Assembly (NCBI GenBank): GCA_000585075.1
Contig: JEMY01000012.1
Coordinates: 1-64,000 of the forward strand
DNA length: 64,000 bases
DNA from: Candidatus Accumulibacter regalis
Lineage (GTDB): Bacteria; Pseudomonadota; Gammaproteobacteria; Burkholderiales; Rhodocyclaceae
Reading direction: 5' to 3'
Part shown: one piece after another, positions 10,101 to 19,700 of the stretch
Position numbering within the stretch: the stretch's first letter is position 1
How the letters are laid out: every line of letters starts with the position of its first letter
Notes under the pieces: generated by a model
What the model was told of the DNA's origin: nothing
The model's database searches: none
The model's input: only the letters and a program-made list of their open reading frames with translations
Made by a program: the position numbers and the translations under genes

Positions 10101-13100
10101 CGCGCTCGCGCCCCCTACACCGTCACCGAACAGAATTACACCATCCGGGCCTTGCAGCCCCGAGGCGCCAACCGCCACGCCGTCTTCTTCACTCATGCGC
10201 GCGAGGCGATCAGCTATCACTACGAGCGTAACCCGGCGGATCCTCGCATCCAGCACGCGCTGACGCTGGAGGTCGATGACTACGGCAACATGCTCAAGCA
10301 AGCCGCCATCGGCTACGGGCGCCGTACTCAGATTCGTGTCGTCGACAATCGGGGGACGGTCCGGCAGGTGCCAAACCCCGGCCTCACGGGGCTACAGGCC
10401 GCCGATCAAGTCAGGCAAACCACGCCACTGCTCACCTACACCGAGAACCGTGTCACCAACGCCGTCGACACGCCCGACACGCACTTCAACCCGCTGCCCT
10501 GCGAGGCGCTCACCTTCGAGTTGACCGGCTACGCGGCTACCGGCCCGGCTGGCCGGTTCCAGGCGTCGGATCTGGTCGAGCCCGACCCGGCTGCTCCCGA
10601 ACGCCTGCGGCACACGTTCACTGCCCCGCAAGTCGCGTACGAGGCCACCGCCGCCGGCAATCATCGCCGTCGTCCCATCGAATGGTTGCGCACGCTCTAC
10701 CGCCGCGACAATCTGAGCGGCCTGTTGCCGCTCGGTGAAATGGAGTCGCTCGCGCTTGCTGGCGAAGGCTACAGGCTCGCTTTCACCCCCGGATTGCTCG
10801 CACAGGTCTTCCAGCGCCCGCACGCAGGCCAGCCACCCGAAGTATTACTCCCCAACCTGACGGACGTGCTTGCTGGCCAGGCCGGCAACCGGGGCGGCTA
10901 CCTGCAAAGCCAGACACTCAAGGCCGACGGCCGCTTTCCAGCGAGTGATCCCGACGACCATTGGTGGATTTCCTCGGGACAGACCTTCTTCAGCACGAAC
11001 TCGGCAGAAAGCGCCGCTGTTGAACTCGTACAGGCGCGGCAGCACTTCTTTCTGCCGCGCCGCTACCGCGATCCCTTTGGCCAGAACGCCTTCGTCGACT
11101 TTGACGCCAACGACCTGCTGATGGTCGAAACCCGCGACGCACTGGGCAACCGCGTCACCGTGGACAGCAACGACTACCGCGTCCTGCAGCCGCGCCTGGT
11201 CAGCGACCCGAACCGCAACCAGACCGAAGTCGCCTTCGACACGTTGGGCATGGTGGTCGGCACGGCAGTCATGGGCAAGCCACTCCCCGCGCTGGCGGAG
11301 GGCGACACGCTCGGCGGCTTCGTCAGCGACCTCACGCAAGCGCAGCTCGACGCCTTCTTCGCTGCGGCCGACCCTCATACCGGTGCCCCGGCGCTGCTGC
11401 GGGACGCCACCACGCGCATCGTCTACGACCTCGACCGTTTTCGCCGCACGCAGCAGGCCAACCCCAACGACCCGACGGAGTGGCAACCCCCCTGCGCCGC
11501 CACGCTCGCCCGGGAAACGCATGCGAGAGCCCCGCTGCCACCGCAGGGCCTGAAGATCCAGCTCAGTTTCAGCTACTCCGACGGCTTCGGCCGCGAGATC
11601 CAGAAGAAGATCCAGGCCGAGCCCGGGCCTCTGGTAGAAGGCGGCCCGGTTGCGAACCCACGCTGGGTCGGCAGCGGCTGGACCGTCTTCAACAACAAGG
11701 GCAAGCCGGTGCGGCAGTACGAGCCCTTCTTCAGCGCCACACATGGCGTCGAGTTCAACGCCACCCGTGGCGTCAGCCCGGTGCTGTTCTACGACCCTGC
11801 CGAGCGCGTCATCGCCACGCTGCACCCGAACCACACGTACGAGAAGGTCGTCTTCGACCCCTGGCAGCAGACCACCTACGACGTCAACGACACCTGCGCG
11901 CCGCGCCTCGCCCAGCCGGGCGATCCAAGGCCGCCGCAGACTGGCGACCCGCGTACCGACCCCGACATCGGCGGCACCGTTGCCGAGTACTTCAGAAGGC
12001 AGCCGGCAACCTGGAGCCCATGGCATGCCCAGCGCATCGGTCCTGCCCTCGGACAGGACGAGCGGAACGCCGCCCTGCGCGCCGAAGCGCATGCCGATAC
12101 GCCAACCACCGCGCACTTCGACGCGCTCGGTCGCCCCTTCCTGACCGTCGCGCGCAACCGCGTCGTCTGCGCGGGCCACGACCTCGACGGCAGCGAAGAG
12201 AGCTTCGCCACCCGCGTCGAGCTGGACATCGAAGGCAACCAGCGCGCCGTTCTCGACGAGCGAAGGCTACCGACTGGCCACGTGCGGGCAGGTGAACTCG
12301 AGCAGCGCATCGTCATGCGCTACGCCTACGACATGCTCGGCAACCGCATCCACCAGATCAGCATGGAAGCCGGCGCGCGCTGGATGTTGAACGACGTGGC
12401 CGGCAAGCCCATCCGCGCCTGGGACAGCCGCGGTCACCACTTCATCACCACCTACGACACGCTGCGCCGTCCAATAGAGCAGACCGTGCGCGGCACCATC
12501 GCCAACGGTGAGGCGGCCTCCGACCCGCGCACGCTGAACCGTGACATCCTGGTCGACAAGATCGAGTACGGCGAAGCCCTGGTCAACGCCGAAGCGCTGA
12601 ACCTGCGCACCCGCATCTATCGCCACTTCGACTCCGCTGGCGTCGCCACCAACGCCCGGCTCGACACCAACGACAGCCCCACCGAAGCTTACGACTTCAA
12701 GGGCAACCTGCTGCGTAGTACGCGCCGTTTGGTCAGCAACTACAAAGCGATTCCCGACTGGCTGCTGCCAGCGGAGCCGCAACTCGACGCCGAGTTCTTC
12801 GAGGGCAGCACCCGCTACGACGCGCTCAACCGCCCCACCCAGTCCGTCGCCCCGCACAGCAACCTGACCCGGGCCCAGCACCCCGACAAGATCAACGTCA
12901 TCCAGCCGGTTTTCAACGAGGCCAACTTGCTGGAGCGGGTGGACCTGTGGCTGGAGCGCGCCGCCGAACCCGCAGCGTTGCTTGACCCCAATACCGTAGC
13001 GCCGTCGCCGGTCGGCGTCACCAACATCGACTATGACGCCAAGGGCCAGCGCCAGCGCATCGACTACAAGAACGGCGCCAGCACCCGCTACAGCTACGAC

Positions 13101-15350
13101 CCGCTCACCTTCCGGCTCACCCAGCTTCTCACCCGGCGCAACGCGGCCGCCTTCCCCGGCGACGACCCGCAGCCCCCCGTCGCCGGCTGGCCGGGCCGCC
13201 AGGTGCAAAACCTGCACTACACCTACGACCCCGCCGGCAACATCACCCACATCCAGGACGACGCGCAGCAGACCGTCTACTTCCGCAACCAGCGCGTCGA
13301 GCCGAGCAACGACTACACCTACGACGCGCTCTACCGGCTGATCCAGGCCAGTGGTCGCGAGCACCAGGGGCAAGGCGGCGCACCGATTCCCCATTCGTAC
13401 AACGACGCCGGCCGCACCGGCATCCTGAGTGCCAACCCGGCGGGTCGCTTCGCGGCAAATGATGCTGCCGCGATGGGCACCTACATTGAGCGCTACGTCT
13501 ACGATGCGGTCGGCAACTTCCTGCAGATGCAGCATCGCGGCAGCGACCCAGCGCATGCGGGCTGGACACGCCGCTACAACTACGGCGAAGCCAGCCTGAC
13601 TGAGCCCGGCAAGTTCAGCAACCGCCTGAGCGGCACTACCGTCGGAACCCAGCCGGACGAGGTCTACGCCCACGACACGCACGGCAACATGCTGCGTATG
13701 CCACAACTGGCAGAGATGCAATGGGACTACAAGGATCAAATGCGCCTGACACGGCGCCAGCGCGTGAACGCCGAAGATATTGACGGCGATGACCACCACG
13801 GCGAGCGTACCTTCTACGTCTATGACGCAGCAGGCCAACGCATCCGCAAGGTCTGCGAAAAAGCGCAGGGCCTTAGCGAAGAACGCATCTATCTCGGCGG
13901 CTTCGAGATCTTCCGCAAGCACGGCGGTGCCATCGGCCCCGACACCGCCACGCTGGAGCGCGAGACGCTGCACGTGATGGACGACAAGCAGCGCATCGCC
14001 TTGGTGGAGACGCGTACGCTCGACTCGGTGGGAAATGACCAAGCACCGCGCCGACTGATCCGCTACCAGTTCGGCAACCATCTCGGCTCGGCCAGCCTGG
14101 AGCTGGATGAGCAAGCGCAGATCATTTCCTACGAGGAGTATTCTCCCTACGGCAGCTCGACCTATCAGGCGGTGCGCAGCCAGACCGAGACGGTCAAGCG
14201 GTATCGATATACGGGCAGGGAGCGGGATGAGGAGAGCGCGTTTATCCACAACGGCGCGCGGTACTACATTCCATGGCTCGGAAGATGGTCTTGCAGCGAC
14301 CCATCCGGCCTGAAAGACGGTCCGAATCTGTTCGTCTATGCAACTTGTCGACCGACGGTCTTGTTCGATCCCAGCGGCCTTGAGGGCGAGAAGCCACCGG
14401 CAAACTCGCCTAAGGACGTTGCGCAGTTCGAGGCAAGAGAGGCGGCATTCGAGGCAGGGAAGAAGCTCGAAACAGGGGACGTCAGAGCCACGACAGGTGG
14501 CAAAGAGCTTCCACCTCCAACTGGAAGCCAGCTAGACAGGTTAGCGGGTAATTCGAAGACCGCGAAGAAGCTCCGACTGAAGTACGCCACCAAACAGGGG
14601 GTGGTGGCTGGTCAGGCTCTAAAGGAAAATGTAACTGCCCGCTCGTCGGCTGCAGCGGCTGGTTCCAAGGACGTCCCACACTTTGGAACTGCTAGTCAGA
14701 AGCTTGTCCCGGAGGTCGGGTTCAACAAGGGACGGGTCATTTCTGTCGGGAAAAACCCAGGCGGAGAGCCTGCTGGTGCGCGTACTACAGACCTTGCGAT
14801 TGCCAAGGAGCCAATACCACCAGCGAACTATGAAGCACTCAAGGGACAGAAAGGTTCCGCTGTCTTCGAGTCCACCGCCGACATGAAGCTCGGTGGCGGT
14901 AGGGTCCCAAACAAGCCCGGCTTCAAGGCGGCCTCGGGCCTCACGGCGGAGGAGCTTGCGCCGGGTACCCGCGGCTTGCGTCTGCCTAAGGGCGCAGGCA
15001 CGACGCTAAATGCCGCGGGCGGAGCCATGGTCATGCTCGATGCAATGAAGATGGCCCGTGAGCAGCACATCGCCGAACAGGGATACGAGCGGATCGGACG
15101 GGCCGTGCTCGATGACGCAGGGGGCGAGTACTTCATCGAAATCAAGTACGGTCTGATCTTTAACGATTACACAAAGACATACATCAGCGGCCCGATGGCA
15201 GGCACGACGAAGGGTCTCGGGTTCTTCGAGATGCGGGGCGAAGTGGAAAAGCGCAACGAGAAGTATGGCTACTGGGATTGGAAGGGGGATTTCGTGCCGG
15301 GTAAAGTGGCCCCGGTCGTGGTAAACACGCGGCCTGGGGACTGGATCTGA
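7170..15350 (+). CDS. Tc toxin TcB-TcC fusion (SpvB/TcdB/RHS cocoon protein with C-terminal effector)
   Basis: This 2726-residue protein fuses the B and C components of an ABC (Tc) toxin. Order: SpvB-type N-terminal domain from about residue 19 (LPKGGGGIKGIGEKFAANPV, then SLSYDSGAGNGPFGFGW); FG-GAP-like beta-propeller repeats around 510-740 (DLAGDGQPD, DLDGDGHAD, DMSGDGLTD, DIDGSGTTD), which in known complexes dock onto TcA; TcdB middle domains; many YD/RHS repeats forming the cocoon from about 1450; and the RHS-associated core (YIPWLGRWSCSDPSG) with DPSG blocks at residues 2377 and 2400, where known TcC proteins self-cleave. The remaining 320 residues are the variable toxin. The ATG at 7170 follows a GGAGGGGGG site; an upstream TTG is less likely. 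Typical TcB plus TcC lengths sum to about 2400-2500, so the fusion is full length. First gene of the Tc operon. Confidence 0.93.
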   Translation: MTLEDAKRSTGSTAETSSAPTLQLPKGGGGIKGIGEKFAANPVTGTGSMSVPIATSPGRSGFGPRLSLSYDSGAGNGPFGFGWNLSLPSITRKTEKGLPQYLDANGSDVFILSGAEDLVPVYRRDVDGAWVAGHTGHQRDPAGFWVRDPSGHLLIHEDEIDGYSVRRYRPRIEGLFARIERWSRIGSPSDVHWRSISRDNILTLYGFDANSRIADPLDASRIFTWLIRETRDDKGNAVLYRYSEEDGQGVHLDNAHERNRGLRDDARRKANRYLKRIHYGNRTTLLNDSGQRPRWLTQAQLDNAEWMFEVVFDYGEHDAAAPKPNDVGTWNYRPDPCSSYRAGFEVRTTRLCQRVLMFHHFPGEAGVERDCLVRSTDFTYSDEVAPADVRNPVYTFLQAVTQAGYRRSNGGYDKRSLPPVEFQYTEPTVQDTVEEVDAAGLENLPIGLDGSTYRWTDLHGEGVPGILSEQAGAWYYKRNLSPIPDKLPNGRERVKANFAALETVALKPNVALSGGAAFMDLAGDGQPDAVVMDGPMPGLYEHDEAEGWQNFRPFTSRLNRDLRDPNLKFVDLDGDGHADVLITEDDAFVWHASLAEKGFGPARRVAQALDEEKGPRIVFADGTQSIYLADMSGDGLTDIARIRNGEACYWPNLGYGRFGAKVMMDSAPWFDNPDQFDHRRIRLADIDGSGTTDIIYLHRDGVRLYFNQSGNGWSQPQVLNVFPRIDDLVSIVPTDLLGNGTACLVWSSPLPGDARRPMRYVNLMGGNKPHLLVRTINNLGAETRVDYAPSTRFYLLDKRDGTPWITRLPFPVHVVERVETYDHISRNHFVTRYAYHHGYFDGEEREFRGFGMVEQWDTEQFSALADGNAPADNIDAQSHVPPVHTKTWFHTGVYLGRDHVSDYFAGLLNATDQGEYFREPGLTDAEARALLLPDTALPASLSLDEEREACRALKGSMLRQEVYADDAGSSATPEQIERARAPYTVTEQNYTIRALQPRGANRHAVFFTHAREAISYHYERNPADPRIQHALTLEVDDYGNMLKQAAIGYGRRTQIRVVDNRGTVRQVPNPGLTGLQAADQVRQTTPLLTYTENRVTNAVDTPDTHFNPLPCEALTFELTGYAATGPAGRFQASDLVEPDPAAPERLRHTFTAPQVAYEATAAGNHRRRPIEWLRTLYRRDNLSGLLPLGEMESLALAGEGYRLAFTPGLLAQVFQRPHAGQPPEVLLPNLTDVLAGQAGNRGGYLQSQTLKADGRFPASDPDDHWWISSGQTFFSTNSAESAAVELVQARQHFFLPRRYRDPFGQNAFVDFDANDLLMVETRDALGNRVTVDSNDYRVLQPRLVSDPNRNQTEVAFDTLGMVVGTAVMGKPLPALAEGDTLGGFVSDLTQAQLDAFFAAADPHTGAPALLRDATTRIVYDLDRFRRTQQANPNDPTEWQPPCAATLARETHARAPLPPQGLKIQLSFSYSDGFGREIQKKIQAEPGPLVEGGPVANPRWVGSGWTVFNNKGKPVRQYEPFFSATHGVEFNATRGVSPVLFYDPAERVIATLHPNHTYEKVVFDPWQQTTYDVNDTCAPRLAQPGDPRPPQTGDPRTDPDIGGTVAEYFRRQPATWSPWHAQRIGPALGQDERNAALRAEAHADTPTTAHFDALGRPFLTVARNRVVCAGHDLDGSEESFATRVELDIEGNQRAVLDERRLPTGHVRAGELEQRIVMRYAYDMLGNRIHQISMEAGARWMLNDVAGKPIRAWDSRGHHFITTYDTLRRPIEQTVRGTIANGEAASDPRTLNRDILVDKIEYGEALVNAEALNLRTRIYRHFDSAGVATNARLDTNDSPTEAYDFKGNLLRSTRRLVSNYKAIPDWLLPAEPQLDAEFFEGSTRYDALNRPTQSVAPHSNLTRAQHPDKINVIQPVFNEANLLERVDLWLERAAEPAALLDPNTVAPSPVGVTNIDYDAKGQRQRIDYKNGASTRYSYDPLTFRLTQLLTRRNAAAFPGDDPQPPVAGWPGRQVQNLHYTYDPAGNITHIQDDAQQTVYFRNQRVEPSNDYTYDALYRLIQASGREHQGQGGAPIPHSYNDAGRTGILSANPAGRFAANDAAAMGTYIERYVYDAVGNFLQMQHRGSDPAHAGWTRRYNYGEASLTEPGKFSNRLSGTTVGTQPDEVYAHDTHGNMLRMPQLAEMQWDYKDQMRLTRRQRVNAEDIDGDDHHGERTFYVYDAAGQRIRKVCEKAQGLSEERIYLGGFEIFRKHGGAIGPDTATLERETLHVMDDKQRIALVETRTLDSVGNDQAPRRLIRYQFGNHLGSASLELDEQAQIISYEEYSPYGSSTYQAVRSQTETVKRYRYTGRERDEESAFIHNGARYYIPWLGRWSCSDPSGLKDGPNLFVYATCRPTVLFDPSGLEGEKPPANSPKDVAQFEAREAAFEAGKKLETGDVRATTGGKELPPPTGSQLDRLAGNSKTAKKLRLKYATKQGVVAGQALKENVTARSSAAAAGSKDVPHFGTASQKLVPEVGFNKGRVISVGKNPGGEPAGARTTDLAIAKEPIPPANYEALKGQKGSAVFESTADMKLGGGRVPNKPGFKAASGLTAEELAPGTRGLRLPKGAGTTLNAAGGAMVMLDAMKMAREQHIAEQGYERIGRAVLDDAGGEYFIEIKYGLIFNDYTKTYISGPMAGTTKGLGFFEMRGEVEKRNEKYGYWDWKGDFVPGKVAPVVVNTRPGDWI
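14379..15350 (+). other. Variable C-terminal effector domain of the TcC moiety
   Basis: Residues from about 2404 to 2726, after the RHS core. In characterised Tc toxins this segment is cleaved off inside the cocoon, threaded through TcA and acts on the target cell. The sequence is Ala/Lys/Gly-rich and visibly less GC-rich than the RHS shell before it. It holds blocks 'GARTTDLAIAKEPIPPANYEAL' (positions 14779-14844) and a final aromatic-rich tail near 15240-15345. I do not recognise an ADP-ribosyltransferase, deaminase, nuclease or glycosyltransferase signature, so the activity is unknown. Confidence 0.7.
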
Positions 15351-15363
15351 CCGAAGAAGCGAT

Positions 15364-16503
15364 ATGAACTTCGACCCAGAAAAATTCTTCATCGGCCTGA
15401 TGGACTTCTTCTCCATCCTGTTGCCGGGTGCGCTGCTCACCTATCTGCTGATGGGTGAGACGGGCCCGGTCGTGCTGGGGGAACGATATTCGAAGCTCGC
15501 CGATGCGGAAGCCTGGGCTGCCTTCCTGTTCGCGAGCTACCTCTTCGGCCACCTGGTCTTCCTGCTCGGTTCCTGGCTGGACGAGTGCTACGACTGGGCG
15601 CGGCGCTATACGCTGAACAACCAGATCACCATGCTCGCCCGCCGTGGCCGCCTGCTGCCCTGGCTCGCCCGCACCCTGATCTGGCTGGTGTTCAAGCGCG
15701 AGCGCAACCTCGCCGTTGACCGCGCCGGCAAGATCAAGCAGCAGGCCCTCGGCGCCCTGCACGCCGAGGATGCCATCAATACCTTCCAGTGGAGCAAGGC
15801 GTGGCTGAATGCCGCGAGCCCGGCGAGCCTGGCCGTCGTCCAGCGCTTCGAGGCCGATGCCAAGTTCTTCCGCTGCTTCACCGTCGTGTTGCTGCTCCTG
15901 CTCGCCGCCTGGCCCTGGCAATACCACTGGCCGCTCGCCGGCATCCCTGTCGTGCTGGTGCTCCTTCTACTGGCGCTGTGGCGCTACATGGAGCAACGCT
16001 ACAAGGCCACCAATCAGGCCTATTGGTTCGTCATCACACTTACGGCCAGGGACAGCAAGCTCGCCTTAGACAAGGCAGTTCCTGCAGCGAGCGGCTCGAC
16101 CCACGCCGGCGGCGTGGTGTTCCGCACGCGAGGCGAGACCGCCGAGTATCTGCTGGTGGAAGCCACCAACGATCCATCGCAATGGGTACTGCCCAAGGGC
16201 CATATCGAAGAAGGCGAGTCTGACCGCGAGGCCGCCATTCGAGAGGTGCATGAGGAAACCGGCGTCTGGGCTCGCATCTCCGATGACCTTCGCGACGTGT
16301 CCTACGTGGCCAACAGCGCCGTGGTCAGGGTGCGCTTCTTTCTGATGCGTGCCGTCGGAAAGGGGCTGCGCCAGCACAGGGATCGCGAGCACCTCTGGCT
16401 GGCTGTGGCTGAAGCCGTGGCAAAGGCCAGTCACGTCGAAACCCGCGAACTGCTTCAGGCTGCAGAACTGAGCTGGCGGCAAGCACGCAGCACGCGTCCA
16501 TGA
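15364..16503 (+). CDS. Membrane-anchored Nudix hydrolase encoded inside the Tc operon
   Basis: This 379-residue protein has two parts. The N-terminal 210 residues hold hydrophobic segments at about 8-30, 51-71, 168-184 and 189-208, separated by a basic, partly helical loop (75-165), so the protein should sit in the inner membrane. Residues about 240-375 are a Nudix domain with a perfect Nudix box, G-x5-E-x7-REVHEETGV at 279-301, including the metal-binding REVHEE glutamates. Nudix enzymes cleave nucleoside diphosphates linked to another group (for example NADH, ADP-ribose, dinucleoside polyphosphates); the substrate here cannot be predicted. The gene starts 13 bp after the TcC effector domain ends and precedes TcA, so it is co-transcribed with the toxin. 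Position right after a variable toxin tip is typical of immunity genes; that role is inference. Confidence 0.85.
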   Translation: MNFDPEKFFIGLMDFFSILLPGALLTYLLMGETGPVVLGERYSKLADAEAWAAFLFASYLFGHLVFLLGSWLDECYDWARRYTLNNQITMLARRGRLLPWLARTLIWLVFKRERNLAVDRAGKIKQQALGALHAEDAINTFQWSKAWLNAASPASLAVVQRFEADAKFFRCFTVVLLLLLAAWPWQYHWPLAGIPVVLVLLLLALWRYMEQRYKATNQAYWFVITLTARDSKLALDKAVPAASGSTHAGGVVFRTRGETAEYLLVEATNDPSQWVLPKGHIEEGESDREAAIREVHEETGVWARISDDLRDVSYVANSAVVRVRFFLMRAVGKGLRQHRDREHLWLAVAEAVAKASHVETRELLQAAELSWRQARSTRP

Positions 16504-16738
16504 GATGAGTTTCAACAACCTCGGCGCCATTGTGGCGACGGCGACAATGGCCAGCCCGAATGCCTTTCGAGTCACCCGTTCGGGTTGCGCAGGAAGGTCT
16601 CGCTGGTCACCCCCGCGAGCTGGGACGAACGAAAGCATTCTGTCGAAGCCTTGCATCACCTTCTGAAGCCAGAACCACCAGCGCATCGCAGCAATTCGGG
16701 TAGGCAGCGACTCGCGACTCACGTAAGGAGGATTGTCG

Positions 16739-19700
16739 ATGAACCCCATCAGATTTCCTTTGGCACCAGGCGCTGACGGCGAGGCCGTGGCGGACCTGCA
16801 AGATGCCTTGCTCGAGTGCCTGTCTCGCGGAGTTCTGCTGGCCAACGATGCCGCAGCGCGCGACAAGGCCGTCGCTGCACTTCGGCGTGAGCGTGCAGCG
16901 GGCAAATTCAGTGACCTTACCCAGAAGGTGTTGAGACAGTTTCAGGAACTGAATCACCTGCAGGGTAATGGAGAGGTGGACGAGGGTACCGCCAAAGCTT
17001 TGAACGAGTTGCTGGGTGGATGGGGCTTGTTCGGCGGAAAGCCATCAGATACGACGCGCATCGTGGCCGGAGTGGTGAAGCCCGCCGCGGCGGGTGGTGC
17101 GACGGGCGGGCTTGCGGGCCTTGTCGTCCGGGCCTTTCACGATGACGGCGCGGCCGCTATCCGCCTTGGCCAGGACAGCACCGACAGTGACGGCCGATTC
17201 ACGATCCGCTACGAGTTGCTGCCGGGTGTTCCAGCGGTCGATTTGAAGGTAAGCGTGGAGAGTCGCGACGGCCAGGCGCTGACCAGCTCCCCGGTGATCC
17301 GACGGGCCACGCCGCTGGAGACGCTGGAACTGCGCCTGCCCGAGGCACCGGAACCGCCGGCCGCGCAGCAACAGATTGCAGGTATCGTGCGCTGGCCTTC
17401 CCGCCAGCCTGCTCCGGGTGTCTCCTTGCGCCTGTATCGCCTCGCTTTTGGCGGCAACGATGCGAAGTTGACGGAGGCGGTGTCTGCGGCCGACGGGCGC
17501 TATGCGCTGGCCTATCCCGCGCAAGCCGCCTCGGCCAATCTCGAAGTACGCCTGTTGCAGGCCGACAACAGCGAGGTGGCGCTGACCAAGCCACTCGCTG
17601 CACTCAGTGCCGAACAGCGCCAGCGGCTTGAGCTCATTGCGCCGGCCGATGGTGTGAAGCCTGCAAGCGAGTACCAGCGCATGAGCGCCGACGTGGCTGC
17701 CGACATAGGGGCCATCGAGAAACTGGCAGACGCGCAGGAGAGCGCCGATCGCCAGGACATCACCCTGCTGGCGCGCAGCACTGGCTGGGACGCACGGCTG
17801 CTGGCCTTGAACTGCTGGGCGCAACGGCTGGCTGCCGCGGGTGAGGTCGGCATGTCTGCCGAAGCACTGTACGGTCTGCTGCGCGTGGGCCTGCCCGCTG
17901 ACAAGAGACTACTGGCCGCGGTCAAGTTCGAACTCGTCGAGCCGGGCATCAAGAAGGCGCGTGAGTCGGGTGTCATCGACCTGAATGACGACACGATCGC
18001 CGCACAGGCCAAGCTCTTCGCGGCCTTTGCCGCCAAGACCAACCTGGCCGATGCGGCACCGGGATCGCAATCGAGCTATGCCGAGCTGCTGGCCAGCACG
18101 GGCTTGAGCGAAGCCGAGCAGAAGAAGTTTGCCGATCTGTTCTTCGCGCACAGCGGCGACGCTGACGGCTTGTGGAAGAAAGCGTCGGCGGCCGGATTCG
18201 CCGATGCCCAGGTAGAGGCGCTGCAACTGCACGGCAAGCTGGCCTTCCTGGCCGGCAACGGTGCCGCAATGACCAATCGCTTGATGAAGATGGAGCTGAA
18301 AGACCTGGCGGCCCTGGCCTCAAGAGGGCTGTACACGGCCGCGGCTTGGGCCGACGAGTTGTTTGACGAAGCCGGCATTGCACAGCAAGACCGCGCCAAC
18401 CCGGACGAGGCCGGGCTGAAGACACTGGCGGCGCTGATCCCGTTGGCCTACGAAGGGGCCGACGTTCTGGCGAGGGCCAACGCATTTGCCGCGGACATGG
18501 CGCGCAAGGTGCACCGCGCTTATCCCACGCAGGTATTGACGGCGCGCTTGTCCAGCGACGCCCGCTTTGCGCTTGCCGATGCGCACGATGAAACGGTGAA
18601 ACTGCTGGAGCGCGCTGCGGCCAACGGCTATCGCTTGGGGCAGACGCCGGTGTCCACCTTTCTCGAGCAGCAGGGCTTCACGGAGGCCGAGTTGCACGCC
18701 GCACCGGCGAACAATCTCAAGGTACTGCACGCCACCTACTCGATCTCGCCCAGCGACGAAGCACAGGTCACGCTGATGAAGATGGGCGTCCGGTCCGCCC
18801 ATGACGTGACCGGCTTGATGCAAGGACACTTCGAGAAGACCTTCAACGCGAAGTACCACGAGATTTTCCAGGACGAACCCGCCGATGGCATTGCGCGCAA
18901 GGTTTACGAGCAGGCTGTACAGGTCAGCAGCGTGGTCTACAGTCTATTCGGCGCTGCACAGAGTGCCGCCGGTGGAGGGGGCACGGCGGTGATTCCGAAC
19001 CCGCTTCCCATCGCTGATGTGGATCGCGCCAGCCTGATCCGTCGCGTGCCGACGATCGAGTCGCTGTTCGGCTCCATGGACTACTGCGAGTGCCAGGACT
19101 GCCAATCGGTACTGAGTCCGGCTGCCTACTTGGTGGACCTTCTGCAGTACGTCGACATCGACGCTCAGACCTGGGCAAACACGCAGTCCCTGTGGAAGCT
19201 GACCCATGGGGGCAACTATCCGCACACTCTTGCCAGCGGGGAAGCGATGAAGCCCTACGACGTGCTGGTGCAGCGTCGCCCCGACCTGCCGCAGCTTGCG
19301 CTGACTTGCGAGAACACCCATACCGCACTGCCCTACATCGACCTCGTCAACGAGATCCTTGAGTACCACGCGGCGCATGGGCAACTTGCCGCTGCGGCGG
19401 CGCGCGATACGGGCGACGCCAACACGACCGATCTGCTGGCCGAACCGCAGAACGTGATTGCTGCCGCCTACGATGCCTTGCGCCAGGCGACCTATCCGCT
19501 GGCGCTGCCCTTCGACCGGTCGCTGGAGATGGTGCGCCAGTTCTGCGCGTACGCGGATGCGCCGCTGCACGAGGTGCTGCAGACGCTGCGCCGCCAGGAT
19601 GACCTGTGGGTCAACGGCGGAGTCGGCCGGGCCGAGATCTTCGTCGAATCGCTGGGAATCTCGCCTGCTGAGGCGGCGTTGTTCACGCGCGCTGCTCCGT

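Noticed and set aside
15184-15927. 247-codon minus-strand frame over the TcC tip and Nudix start (possible antitoxin)
   Set aside because: It is antisense to two well-supported genes, is rich in Glu/Gly/Ala with no domain, and has no clear ribosome-binding site.
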